Notes under the pieces: generated by a model | Told to the model about the DNA's origin: nothing | The model's input: only the letters and a program-made list of their open reading frames with translations | Databases searched by the model: none | Shown: in pieces, positions 49,174 to 59,618 of the stretch | Layout of the letters: each line of letters opens with the position of its first letter | Position numbering within the stretch: position 1 is the stretch's first letter | Translations under genes and position numbers: made by a program | Assembly: GCA_015680685.1 (NCBI GenBank) | Contig: MNCI01027496.1 | Span: 951,468-1,015,467, forward strand | Length of the DNA stretch: 64,000 nucleotides | Direction of reading: 5' to 3' | Source of the DNA: Gnetum montanum | Lineage: Eukaryota; Streptophyta; Gnetopsida; Gnetales; Gnetaceae

Positions 49174-49239
49174 TACCCCCATGACTAAATGAAAACTCGT
49201 CCTCGAGTTCCTTGCAAAATATTGGGAAGGTATGGGATT

Positions 49240-51115
49240 ATTAACTCAAATGGAACTAATGGTGAATGGGATGACATGTGAATGAATCATCATTACAAGA
49301 CAAAACAAAACTGGTGTTCATGACAACAAGAGTGAACACCTTATTACATTTGACATCAGGCCTTATTTGGCAGCTGAGAAAGAGAGAGAGAAAGAAGTTT
49401 TGCTGCTACCAATGCCAAGATTGCACCTTTCATTGTCCATCCGTAAGCGCACCATCGATCTTTCTCCTTGCATAACTGCTTCATCACTACTCCATTCCAA
49501 GTGTTCTCCCTAGATCCAATCCATTGTTGCATGATTGCCATCTACACATACAACACAGTCTTGATATTAGCAAGGGTAAATGAATTTCAATGCAGTTGAT
49601 ACATTGCTTCGGTGAAAGGTCCATTGGCTGAGTTGTGGTATGACTGATACGAATCTAGAGATATAATAGTGGTGACTACCAAAGGTGTAGGGGTTAAGAG
49701 GAAATCGAAAAAATTGGGCCCCGTACCCCCATGACTAATTGTGAACCTCTGGTAGCGAGAGAATGGAAAAAGAAAAAGAAAAGGAACAAGAAAGATGAAG
49801 AAAAAGAGACAACTATAACATCGATGAAATGGATGTCAAGATGGAAATGAACAAAATAAAATTGGTTGCAAAAATGTTAAGGGAAAGAATTTAACTGGTG
49901 CACCAAATAGGAATGTCAGTGGATCCTCCCCAAAGCAGGCTCATGCCCTTAATGCCTTGACAAACTCGTAGGCTCTAGAAATGTCATTTGGGACAAGAGT
50001 TAAAGTCTTAACCATAAGAGTTTACCAAAAAGAAACCAATGCATCAACTAAAATATACACTAATGATACAACCAGCAATGAGGTGAACAATGCAGAGAAG
50101 GATGGAGAGAAGAAAATGGAATGGAATCCCAAGAACAAGGTGGTGTATAGCCCTTTGTGTAGGTCATGGTTAATTTGACTTAGCAGGTCCCATTCCAAGT
50201 CTAGCCTCAAACAAGCCACATCCAGTGACTTCGCATTAATGCATTCAACCAAACCATCCACTTGAAGTAACAAGAATGCCTTCACCCAAAAGCCACCACC
50301 ATTTCGATGAAACAAAGGAGGAGAGAATGGGAAGCGAGAAGGGCCTTAGTTAGAGGGAACATTTTTGTTTTAGTTCCATAACCAGTGCTTGTAGACCAAC
50401 CGATTATTTCGTCTATGGGGTGTGCTTTCAATTCTCACTGTTTTTCTTTTCTCTTCCTTTTTCCTCTTTCTTTTTTTTTATTTTTATTTTATGTGTTTAT
50501 GTGTGAGAACCATACCATGCAAAGACTTTGTTATTTTTATTTTCTCAGCTTCCCAATGATTGGGTAACATCGAAACAGTAAGAAAACTCAAGAAGAAAAC
50601 ATCCAAGCACCCAAGAGAATGGCCAACACAAATGCACCAAGTTCCCTTGAAGTCACACCCTTTTCAATCCTTGAGTCCTTCCTTAGTTTGAGAAATGCCC
50701 AGTCACCGATTCATTATAGTTCTTATTTAGAGAGGGACTGTACATTTCCAAGCCAAGAGAGACCATAGAAATTTGTGGATGTATGGATGAAGTGAACTCA
50801 TTGCCTGCTATATCAAAAGAACCATACCTTAGTATCAACATCATAACTTAAAGGTAAAAACCAAACATGATAAATCAATATAAAAATAGTTCATACCATC
50901 ATAAAGAACACTTATTGAATGACAAACTTACAAGGTTCGTAACACACACACACACACACACAATGAAAAAGTATAATGAAGTTGTAAACAAAAACAAGAA
51001 AATTTAAAGAAATTTGTAAAACAAAAATGTGTAAAACAAAAACATGTAAAACAAAAACTAAAAATAACTGAGGCCCTCAAATGATTAGCATAGGTGGCCA
51101 TCTCCCCCATGACTG
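49240..51115 (-). other. Post-pol spacer of element F
   Basis: No enzyme motifs. It carries PPT-like TCCCCCATGACT words at 51103-51114 and about 49725-49736, in addition to the true 3' PPT position. The part at 50070-50400 matches C 31380-31700. A short frame at 49541-49356 (minus, MAIMQQWIGSREN) is of unknown meaning and has a counterpart in E. Confidence 0.6.
50941..50962. repeat. AC microsatellite
   Basis: About ten perfect CA units within the spacer of F. The matching part of E falls in or beside the assembly gap. Confidence 0.9.
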
Positions 51116-51228
51116 AATGGAAAGGGAGAGATCCGAAATAATGAACATCTATTTGAATTTCTTAAAAGTGCTCAACTTCTCCCCATTGATGTTCATGTAT
51201 TATTTCCAGGAAGTTGGTGATGCTCATA

Positions 51229-54200
51229 CTACAATGTGTCTATGCCTTCGTTGTTGGCATGAGTTATTCCCTCAGCTCGTTCCATCCATGTTAATGCATT
51301 ACTCTCTTGATCAGCTGTCAACCACTGGGTGTTCTCTTGTTGAGTGGTTTCTACATACAAGAACCTTTGAATGTTATCCTCTAGTGCACACCGGTTACAT
51401 GCAGGAGATGTTAAATTTTGCATTACCCATGATTCCTGCATGTCCTCACCATCTAAGTCACTGTATGTCATGCATGGAACTTTCTTCTTCTCGATCTTTC
51501 CATAAATATTTACCTTAGATATCTCCAAGGAAAGATCGTGAATCCCTAGGCATGCGTCTACTGTGCTTAGCCATGCCCTTCCCATTATAATTGGGAAGTC
51601 CCCTTCGTTGTTGTTAACTTCTATCACTAGAAAATCTACTGGGTATGACCAACCACACACAGTGGTAATGATGTCCTCCACCAATCCCAAGGGAATGGTG
51701 ATGGATTGGTCAACCAACTCAGGTTGAATGTTTCTCTTCTTAAGTTGGGGCAGGTTCTAGGCTTGATACATCTCTCCTAATATTAAGTTGACTTTAGAAC
51801 CTGAGTCAAGAAGAGCCTTATGTGGTTCATTCCCGGCGATTTGTAGATAGATTAAGGGACTTCCAGGTTCAAATAGTTTCCTAGCAAGGTGGCCTACCTT
51901 GATCCAATCAGTAACGGTATGCGTTAACATAACCGTATGCGTGCAGCTCTGTTGTTGGATGGAAGGGAGCTCCAAAGCCTTATATGTTGGAGGAGTGATC
52001 ACAAACTCAACTGCTTGTTGTTGTGAGAGCTTGTCTAGGCTTTTGGTTCTGAAGAAAGATCTTCTCTTTTTGCGGTTGTCAAAACCAACAGCGGATTGAA
52101 TGGTTACGACTTTCGTAGCGTTACATTGCTGTAGTTGAGTGGAGAGTTCCCCTTGCATTGTTGGAGTAGGAGGTGTTGTGGGAACTACTGGTGGAAGAGG
52201 TGCGAATGGATTAGGAGGATGGTATGGGTATGGAGCATTTCTCGGGGGAGAAGGAGTCCTTCTAAAGTACTCTCGAACTTGGTAGTGATGTTGTGGAGTT
52301 GTGTGATCCATGGAGTTACTTGGAGAAATCGGCTGCTACACGTAGTATCCATATGCGTCTGGCTACCGGTAAGGGTATTGATGTTTAGGCAGTGGCATCC
52401 CCCATGACTGTGGGTATTTCCACTGTTGATGTTTCCCGATGGGTTGTGGTGGAGTTTCACTTGGATAGTACGTTAATGGTTGGTGGAACTGCCTTAGGTT
52501 ACCTTGGGGATAAGGTAACCTTCGGGGTGTCTGCTGTTGGTTAAGTCTCGAGTTAAGTGCATACACCCCAGACTCTTGTAGATGTGAGATGATTGGACAA
52601 CATCCCTTAGGATGGTCATATTGGTAGATCTCACATCCACCATCATTGTCAGTGTTCGAATCCACAACCTCATCGGAGATAGTTATTTTTCCCTTATCCT
52701 TGTCACGTGCAGGGCCTGAATCTCTCCGATTTTTCTTGTCCTTGTCACTACTTCGTTCCTCCTTAGACTCCTCTACAATTTTTAGGACAGTTTCAATTTT
52801 ACTGTCTAAGGAGCTTCATACTTCATCTACCTTAGTCGATACTTCTATTGTTAGCTTTTGAAGTGGCAAGGTTTTCTTATTCACTAACTCTTCAAGTGGT
52901 GACTCATCCTCTTCATCGCAAAATCTCACTCCCTTCTTTCAAAGAGAGGGATCACGGTTATATTCTTTCACACTTTCCCTTTTTTGTAGCTCCTCTTATT
53001 CTTTGGCTACTTGTTCCAACAATCGATGAATCTCATGGGATCTAAGTTCTGATAATCTCCCTTGGGCATAAGTCCCAAGGGTTCTCCTAGTTTCATACCT
53101 TAGCCCATCTATGATGTGGTAGAGTTGATGCCGCTATGCGTAACCATGGCCCGGGCAACGATGTAGCAATGCATAGTAGCGGCCCATGGTAGCATCCAAG
53201 GGTTTGTGATTACCTTGCTTCCATCCTTGGATCTTCTTACGCAAGTTAGACACTCTAGAGTACGTTTGATATTTATCGTTGAAGAGTTCTAACATCATAA
53301 TCCACCTCCTAATGGTTTCCGGTTCTAAGGACCAGTACCAACTCTCTGCTTCCTTGATGAGTGTCCTGGGAAACAACTTGAGTTTCTGCCACTCATTCTC
53401 TATGTTTTGCAAGGCGCAAGCATCATGAAATGCCTATAAATGATTTTGCGGATTTGCGTTGTATCCCCCTTCGAAGCGTGAGATGTTGTTCATGTCTAAG
53501 TGCTTGATCCGACTATCTTTTTGATGCCTTATTGGTATTCTAACTACCTCCGTGATGTCTAGCATGCTTCAGGTGGCAAGTAGGGGTTCATCATGATCAT
53601 CTCTTTCATGATGTCTATGATGTCTACGTTAATCCCTACTTTCCCTTCGTTCATGCCCTTGTCCTCTCTCTTGATTCTCTTGTCGAGGTCTCTCATTTTT
53701 TCTACCTCTATCCTCACCATTATGCTCTTGATGGTTGTGCCTAGAGGTGGAAGGAGAGGGTGAATGATGTGAAGAAGGGGAAGAAGAAGGAGAACCATTG
53801 CCATGACGATGTTTCCTACCTTCTCTTCTGTGGCTTCAACCCCAATTGTGATGACGATCTAAGTGCCTGTCCTTGTCATGTGTTGTTGTTTCCTCAGTGA
53901 ACAGTTGGCATTCATAGGGATCAGAACCAGGGTTGTGTATTATGGAGCGTAGGTTCTAATACCCCACCTCCTCACTATCATTAGGAGGGGGAACATCATT
54001 CGATAGAGAACCCGTTATAAGTGGTTCACCATCTCCGATTTCACTTAGGACAAGCGGGACCCCTTTGTCCTTCAACAGTGCATGTTGGCTCTCCTACCTT
54101 GAGTCCCTTATATGTTGTGCAGATGTGGGATGTTAATCCCTTATGTCAAAGTCACCTATAACATATTCAGCATAGAGTTGTATCATGTCGATCTATGCAA

Positions 54201-54453
54201 GAGCACGGAGGAGCATGTTTGGGACTGACCAATCTGGAGGTAACACTATGTTACCTTGCAAGTCTCTCCATCGTAGCTATTCGTCTTGATGGAGGATAAA
54301 GGTAAAATCTGGTATGTACTCATCGAGATGAGTATATACTACTCAATGTTGTTGAGGAACCGGCTGATTTTGGTTATGTGTTTTAGATTGCCAACTATTT
54401 CTTGTATTATCCCTAGGTGGTGTAATGCTCTTATGAGAAGAAGAAGAAGACAC
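51229..54453 (-). pseudogene. gag-protease polyprotein of element F
   Basis: The start codon seems changed from ATG to GTG at about 54453 (VSSSSSHKSITPPRD; E has ATG). The Ser/His/Arg-rich segment is at 53640-53830. The gag core is at 53134-53500: FEGGYNANPQNHL, IENEWQKLKLFPRTLIKEAE, SWYWSLEPETIRRW. Linker KKTLPLQKLTIEVSTKVDEV. Zinc-knuckle-like GCEIYQYDHPKGCCP at about 52590-52635, with the second Cys lost. Pro-rich tail at 52135-52310. Protease: KALLDSGSKVNLI with an intact DSG at 51799-51807, SITIPLGLVEDIITTVCGWSYP, and FPIIMGRAWLSTVDACLG at about 51555-51608. One continuous frame from linker to protease end, broken only by point stops (for example at 51757). Best candidate for a recently translated gag-protease here. 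Confidence 0.85.
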
Positions 54454-54579
54454 TGTGTCTTAATTTGGTGTGCTAATTAACCATTATGTAATTTTTCGTT
54501 TAATTAACCCTAAGGGTTCATTTAAGCTCCCAACGATGTGAGTAATCTCCTATGTTCTACTTAGCACACAAACACCTAG

Positions 54580-54597
54580 TCCCCGACAACGGCGCCA
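54580..54597 (-). promoter_or_regulatory. Primer binding site of element F
   Basis: The minus strand reads TGGCGCCGTTGTCGGGGA, differing at one base from the complement of the plant tRNA-Asp 3' end. It is the cleanest PBS in the window and fixes the primer of the whole family. Confidence 0.92.
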
Positions 54598-54598
54598 A

Positions 54599-55411
54599 TG
54601 ATGAGTGGTGAGGTACCCCTACACTCAACCATACGAATACAAGTGTAGCATGCGCGATCTAGTCGAACTCTGTAGAATAAGTGCCTACACGCCTCATGGA
54701 ACACTTAAGGTTAATTATTCGTTGTCTTCCTAGACTTACTTGTATTTGTCACGGTGTATGGTTAAGTAAGTCTGAGGTATATGATTCTTATGTCTTTTAT
54801 GTTTTATCTCCTATGCTAGTGAGGTGAAGGGCTGAAGAGACCAATTGACTAACTTTAACTAACTAACTAAGCCTTAATTAACCTAGCATCAACATCCGTT
54901 CCCACTTACCGTTCCCCCCCTAAACTAATGCAACCTTGGTTACCAAACGCTAATCGTTGCTAGGATAACCAAGCGTAACGCACATGCTCGAAGCGGTCGT
55001 ACTGAGGCACTTAACTAGGAGAGAAGGGTTGAGAAAGATTTAATAACTAATAAAGTAATTAAAGAATAAAAAATAAATAACATTAAATAAAATCCTATTT
55101 CGCCTATTCCATGCACTGCAAGGTTTATCCAAGAAGTTCGTCTTTATTGTTGTACACAAACTTGTGTTCAGGTACAATGTCTGCTCGAATAAAGATCCGT
55201 TCACGTTGGAGTTCCTACTGCGGGGACATGGAAAATATTTTATCTCTGGACGGATCAAATTGCCAAAGTTTCACTACAATCTAAGCCTAGGATAAGAAAC
55301 AAGGGAAAGCTGCCTCTTATTTATAGATTTGGCAGCAGACCGCGATATCGCGTATGCGATATCGCAGGGGAAGATGCGATATTGCGACCCATGCAATATC
55401 GTGTCCCATCA
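54599..55411 (-). repeat. 5' LTR of element F
   Basis: 813 bp. TGATGAGTGGTGAGG to CGTGTCCCATCA. TATTTATA at 55318-55325, followed by the GCGATATCGC array at 55340-55400. Read on the minus strand, the array lies just upstream of the TATA box. Confidence 0.92.
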
Positions 55412-55416
55412 AAAAT

Positions 55417-56060
55417 GCTATTAAAAATGAAATAATCCTCCTTACTAATAATTAATTTTCTTACCTTAGTCTTTCAAAACATTAATTGTAAGATTGTATA
55501 TCTAAGCAAGCATTCCTAAAATTTGAAAGTTTATTATTTCTATACTTTTTCTTATTTTCTACTTAGTTTTAAGCACATGACATGCTTTAAATCCTTTTAT
55601 TAATAATATTATTGGGTCCTAACATCCCCATAACTTATCATTTAAAGTATTTCAATTGACCATTATATTTTGATAGTGACTTAAATAAGCAATCATAGTT
55701 AGTATATTTGATGTTTCTTTAGTGGATCTTATTTCTCTCTCTTTGATTTTTTTCCAATAAATCTAGTTTTTTAGAATATCCCCTAGGAAAATCTAAAGCA
55801 CTACTAAGTTCTTTAATTGATACTAAAATTTCTACTTCTTTTATTAATGTAGAATTTTTTGTTGATTTTTAAAATGTAGATTTAGAAGTTAGTAAGAGAA
55901 AATTTATGACATCTTTTAGTAGTGATGTTTATGCAACTAAGACACATCATTTTTCTCTTCTTGATGATGTATATGAGTTATTGATTACTAATCTTACATC
56001 ACAATATATGTTTATTTAAATTTTGGGTTACATGATGTAATGCAAAAACATCACATTCAA
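55417..56060. other. AT-rich flank of element F
   Basis: The first 80 bases continue the left anonymous repeat (CTCCTTACTAATAATTAATTTTC, matching CTCCTAACTAACAATTAATTTTC at 57042). The rest shows no coding region or known element. Confidence 0.5.
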
Positions 56061-57090
56061 CTTCTTTATGCTAAGTATTATTTTAGTTTTGTTCTACTTA
56101 TTAAGCTACTTAATGCTTTGATAGTATGATGTACCCTAAATGTGAGATCATTTATACATAAGAATGTAGTGTTAATCATTCATAAGAAAACTCCAAATTT
56201 TGGTGTCCAAATAGAATATTATTCTAAAGTTCCATGTTTGGTCAACTTATTTAATATTCCATTTATTTTTCAAAAATTTAAACAATAAATTATTAGTCTT
56301 GTTAGTCTTATAAAGCATATGATAAATGCTTTTTTATATAAATCAATCTTTTTAGCCATAAAAAGGAATCAATATTAAGTTATAAATTAAAAAATAATTT
56401 TGTAAAAGAAATGCTAAAACTAGTATGATAAATTTAAGAGTTCCTAGTGCACATAAGTAAAAATTATATTTTTACTTATATCCAACCAATTAAATATTAC
56501 AATCTTCCTAATTCTTACTACTTTTATCACCAGGAATAATATTTATTTCATGTTTATCCTTTTTTCTCAAAAAGAAAATGTCACGGAGGTAAAAATGTAT
56601 CGAAGTTTATAATAAAAGAATAATTTAAAGTTAAGGATATGAAAAATCAAGTTCATGTCAATGATAAAATGATAAAAAGACAACAAAGAAATTATAGAAG
56701 ATATAAGCATCTATAAATATATTTACATATACTACAAAAAGTAATGATTAGTTCACATGAATAGCTCATAAGGTAAGTCTTTTCTTATTTGAAAAATTAA
56801 ATTTTAACTCAAAGATCAAAACTAATGTTGACAAGCAGACTATAGCTTATGGTTATTGATGCAAGGTTAATATTAAGCAACAAAGTAATAGTGATGTAAA
56901 TTGTGTTCCACCAATTTCTTGTATTCTTCCAAATGCTAATATGTTGTTCTAACTTTCTATTGCTACCTTAAATCCTTTTGTAATTTTAAGTTCAAGCATA
57001 GATGTTGAAAGTAATTTAAATGTTGTTAGGGTCAGGGTTGTTCTCCTAACTAACAATTAATTTTCCTTTCTTTTATTTTTTTCGTCAAAG
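56060..57090. repeat. Anonymous repeat, right copy
   Basis: Counterpart of 47390-48332 plus the start of the right flank of F. It has no insertion where F sits in the left copy, so it acts as a paralogous empty site. Confidence 0.6.
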
Positions 57091-57732
57091 GCCACTACCA
57101 ATCATAAATCAGTAACCGTAACACTAAATAATATTTTGTTCATAATGTTCAAGGAGAAGTTATTGGTAACGTTAAATAATATTTTATCCATAACGCTCTA
57201 AGGAGAGGCTATTGGTAACGTAAAATAATATTTTATCTATAATGCTCCATGGAGAAGGTATGAGTAATGCTAAATAATATTTTATCTATAACACTCTAGG
57301 GAGAGGGTATCGGTAATGCAAAATAATATTTTGTCCATAACACTCCAAGGAGAGGGTATCAGTAACACAAAATAATATTTTGTCCATAACGTTGTAGGGA
57401 GAAGGTATAGGTAACGCTAAATAATATTTTGTCCATAACGCTCTAGGAAGAGGATATAGGTAATGCAAAATAATATTTTGTCCATAACGCTCTAGGGAGA
57501 AGGTATCAACAACGCAAAATAATATTTTGTCCATAATGCTCCAAGGAGAGGGTATCAATAATGCAAAATAATATTTTGTTAATAACCTTCCCAAGGAGAG
57601 AGTATTGATAATGTTAAGTAATTTGGCCGAGAGGCCATTACCAGTCATAATTCGGTAACGCTAATTTTGTCCATAACACTGACTAACGTTGACTTTTCCA
57701 CAAGCCATTACCAGTCATATTTCGGTAACGCC
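57090..57732. repeat. 49-bp minisatellite bracketed by direct motifs
   Basis: About ten units with a period of 48-50 bp between 57119 and 57632. Each reads like GGTAACGCAAAATAATATTTTGTCCATAACGCTCYAGGGAGAGGGTAT. The array is preceded at 57090-57118 and followed at 57633-57660 and 57703-57729 by GGCCATTACCAGTCATAATTCGGTAAC-like motifs. The 120-codon minus-strand frame across it is only the repeat read in one frame. Confidence 0.85.
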
Positions 57733-57755
57733 AACTTTGTTCATAACGCTGACGT

Positions 57756-57880
57756 GTTATAAAAGGTTACGTCATATTATGAAAGGTTGCGTCTATTGCA
57801 AAACAAAAATACATTTAGAAAAGTTGCGTAATACGTTTAGAAAGGTTGCATCCTCGTTCCAAAGGTTGTGTCCCTTAAAA
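57756..57880 (+). promoter_or_regulatory. TATA-like box and AAAGGTTGCGTC repeats
   Basis: TTATAAAAGG at 57757-57766 is followed by five diverged copies of AAAGGTTRCGTC up to about 57870. This may be a promoter region or a subterminal transposase-binding array. No ORF directly downstream on this strand is supported. Confidence 0.35.
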
Positions 57881-58269
57881 GCCATAAAAACACCTCATTA
57901 GATGAATACTTTGCAATGGATTGATGGATTCGGGAGTGTCTATTGAAGCGCAGTAAATCGGCAATGGATATGAAATTGAATTGTTTCTTTATTTTGTGCA
58001 CTAGAAACTTGCTCAGCTTAATATTTCATGGAATTTTGTTTCCCAAATAATTCTCATTTTCCTGGGAAAGTTATACATTTCATGAATTCTTAATAGTTAA
58101 AACATGAATCTGCGTATGTAGCCATTCTTCAAATGTGCTAGATATAATGAAAACTTTGCGAATAAGATTGTAATTTCAAATCACATTACAGGACAACAAA
58201 AACCATAAAAGAAATCTTTTCAACCACTGTAATGAATTTACAAGATTTATAAATTAAAAAAATAGAAAG

Positions 58270-58730
58270 AAAACTAGAACCCACCATTCAAACTATCAAT
58301 GAAAGCCTGCACCATTGTTCATATCTTTGTATTCTTCCTCTGCTACTTCTGCTATCTCTTCCTCTTCCCCTTCGGAACTCTCTTGCTCTTCTTCCTTTTT
58401 TCCACACTTGCTGCTGCTACTGTCACAATATGGCTTGAGCTTCTCAAAAAATTATTGGTAATGCATAAAGAAGGCCCAACTACATTTGTAGAATCTTTCT
58501 GGTGCAGCTGCACCACTGGTGCTGAGGGTGTGAAGCTCAATATCGTGCTGCATAACCTCTACAAATGCCTTGGTTTGCTGGACAAGTAACTCCGAGCACA
58601 ACGCAGCTTCCTTAAATAACATGCTATGTGCAACAATACTTCCAATTTCATCTCTAGTGAAAGGGAACCAGGAGAAGAACCATCAGACGCCATTAAAATT
58701 GATTTGTAGAAAATCTTATGTCTTCGGCTC
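58270..58730 (-). pseudogene. Fragment of an unrecognised gene
   Basis: The minus strand gives MASDGSSPGSLSLEM from an ATG at about 58692. After a +1 change comes a clean frame with FTRDEIGSIVAHSMLFKEAA, FVEVMQHDIELHTLSTSGAA and WAFFMHYQ. One stop follows, then FEKLKPYCDSSSSKCGKK and an acidic tail EEEEIAEVAEEEYKD. Composition is richer in GC than the surroundings. A short helical core plus acidic C-terminus resembles small histone-fold-type nuclear proteins in outline only; I cannot identify it. It lies 0.6 kb upstream of the Helitron gene on the other strand, so it may be cargo of that Helitron. Confidence 0.45.
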
Positions 58731-59094
58731 AACCAACTACAATGTCTCTCCAAATACCGAATGTAGGATTACCAACATGTTTCTTAAATTTAATCGATTC
58801 TCAAACCCATAGTGGATCAGCTTACCGCATATAAAACAACGAGATATCACACAGTACATCACTATTTATATTACATTTTTATTTGTTTGAGCACTGCTTT
58901 GGCCTAGGGCCTAGGCACATAATCAATCCGAAATAGTAATGCCAACTTGTTACTAATTATTTTTATTCTAGGGTCCCTATGCTATCGGTGAACATTTAAT
59001 CTGTGATTAATCTTTGTTTTAAAAAACATTATTTATTATTGCTATTAACTAGGCATTATAGAAAATAGTAATTAATGTTAAACCTTATCAGGTG

Positions 59095-59290
59095 CAAAAC
59101 AACTAATTTTTATTTTTAGGATTGGGTTATATTTAAAAAAATATTGGGTGCCTTAGGTTTTTTTTTTTTTTAAAAACTAATTTTTATTTTTAGGTTTGGG
59201 TTATATTTAAAAACATATTGGGTGCCTTAGGCTTTTTAAAAAAAATAACTAATTTTTTATTTTTATATTTGGGTTTTATTTAAAATTTAA
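59095..59290. repeat. Three tandem AT-rich units upstream of the Helitron gene
   Basis: Units of about 70-80 bp begin AACTAATTTTTATTTTTAGG and contain TTGGGTTATATTTAAA and ATTGGGTGCCTTAGG; the third is shortened. They sit just before the gene start. Confidence 0.7.
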
Positions 59291-59305
59291 TAAAACCCAT
59301 AATAC

Positions 59306-59336
59306 TATATAAGGATTCTCATTCCTATAAATACAA
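59306..59336 (+). promoter_or_regulatory. Possible core promoter of the Helitron gene
   Basis: ACTATATAAGG (59304-59314) and CCTATAAATAC (59325-59335) lie just upstream of the ATG at 59340. Either may be a TATA box, but both are very close to the ATG, so the real start site could be further upstream. Confidence 0.35.
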
Positions 59337-59516
59337 ATCATGCCAGGTGATAGAGAGCGTGAATTAAATCGAGCGAGACAACAACATCTCAAAGATCGAA
59401 GAAGAGAAGCTCGGCAACGGGGAGATCCTTTGGAGTTGCAAAGAATGGAACAAGATCGCTTACGTCAAAGAACGCGTCAAGCAGAAATGCAGCAACAACA
59501 AGTGGAAGGAAGTGAG

Positions 59517-59618
59517 GTTTGTAGATGAAATTTTATTTTTTTTTAGATAAAATTCATTTAATGTCTGGTTTAATAAAGCTAAATATATTACATCACTTTG
59601 TATAATAATATTTCATAG
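59517..59618 (+). other. Intron 1 of the Helitron gene
   Basis: GTTTGTAG donor and TTTCATAG acceptor, 102 bp. The removed frame is restored exactly: GSE joins NGRDHRQG in phase 0. Confidence 0.75.

Larger units (their letters stand above)
48333..55411 (-). mobile_element. Non-autonomous gag-protease Athila-like element F
   Basis: The most complete non-autonomous copy. Target duplication AAAAT is perfect (48328-48332 and 55412-55416). LTRs 48333-49173 and 54599-55411, PBS 54580-54597, gag-protease 54453-51229, post-pol spacer 51115-49240, PPT-like CATGGGGGTA at 49174-49184 (minus strand). RT, RNase H, integrase and the third ORF of C are absent. Flanking repeat sequence continues across the insertion and matches an uninterrupted copy at 57005-57060. 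Confidence 0.93.

Noticed and set aside
49356-49541. Captured gene exon in the F spacer (MAIMQQWIGSREN frame)
   Set aside because: The matching region is present in E but the frame is not kept and no family is recognisable; treated as spacer.
57119-57632. CRISPR-like array or a repetitive protein gene
   Set aside because: The units are head-to-tail 49-bp repeats without unique spacers in plant-type DNA, and the minus-strand frame is just the repeat read through. It is a minisatellite.
58800-59340. 5' terminus of the Helitron
   Set aside because: No convincing TC-type end was found, and copies for comparison are not available, so the element limits are left open.
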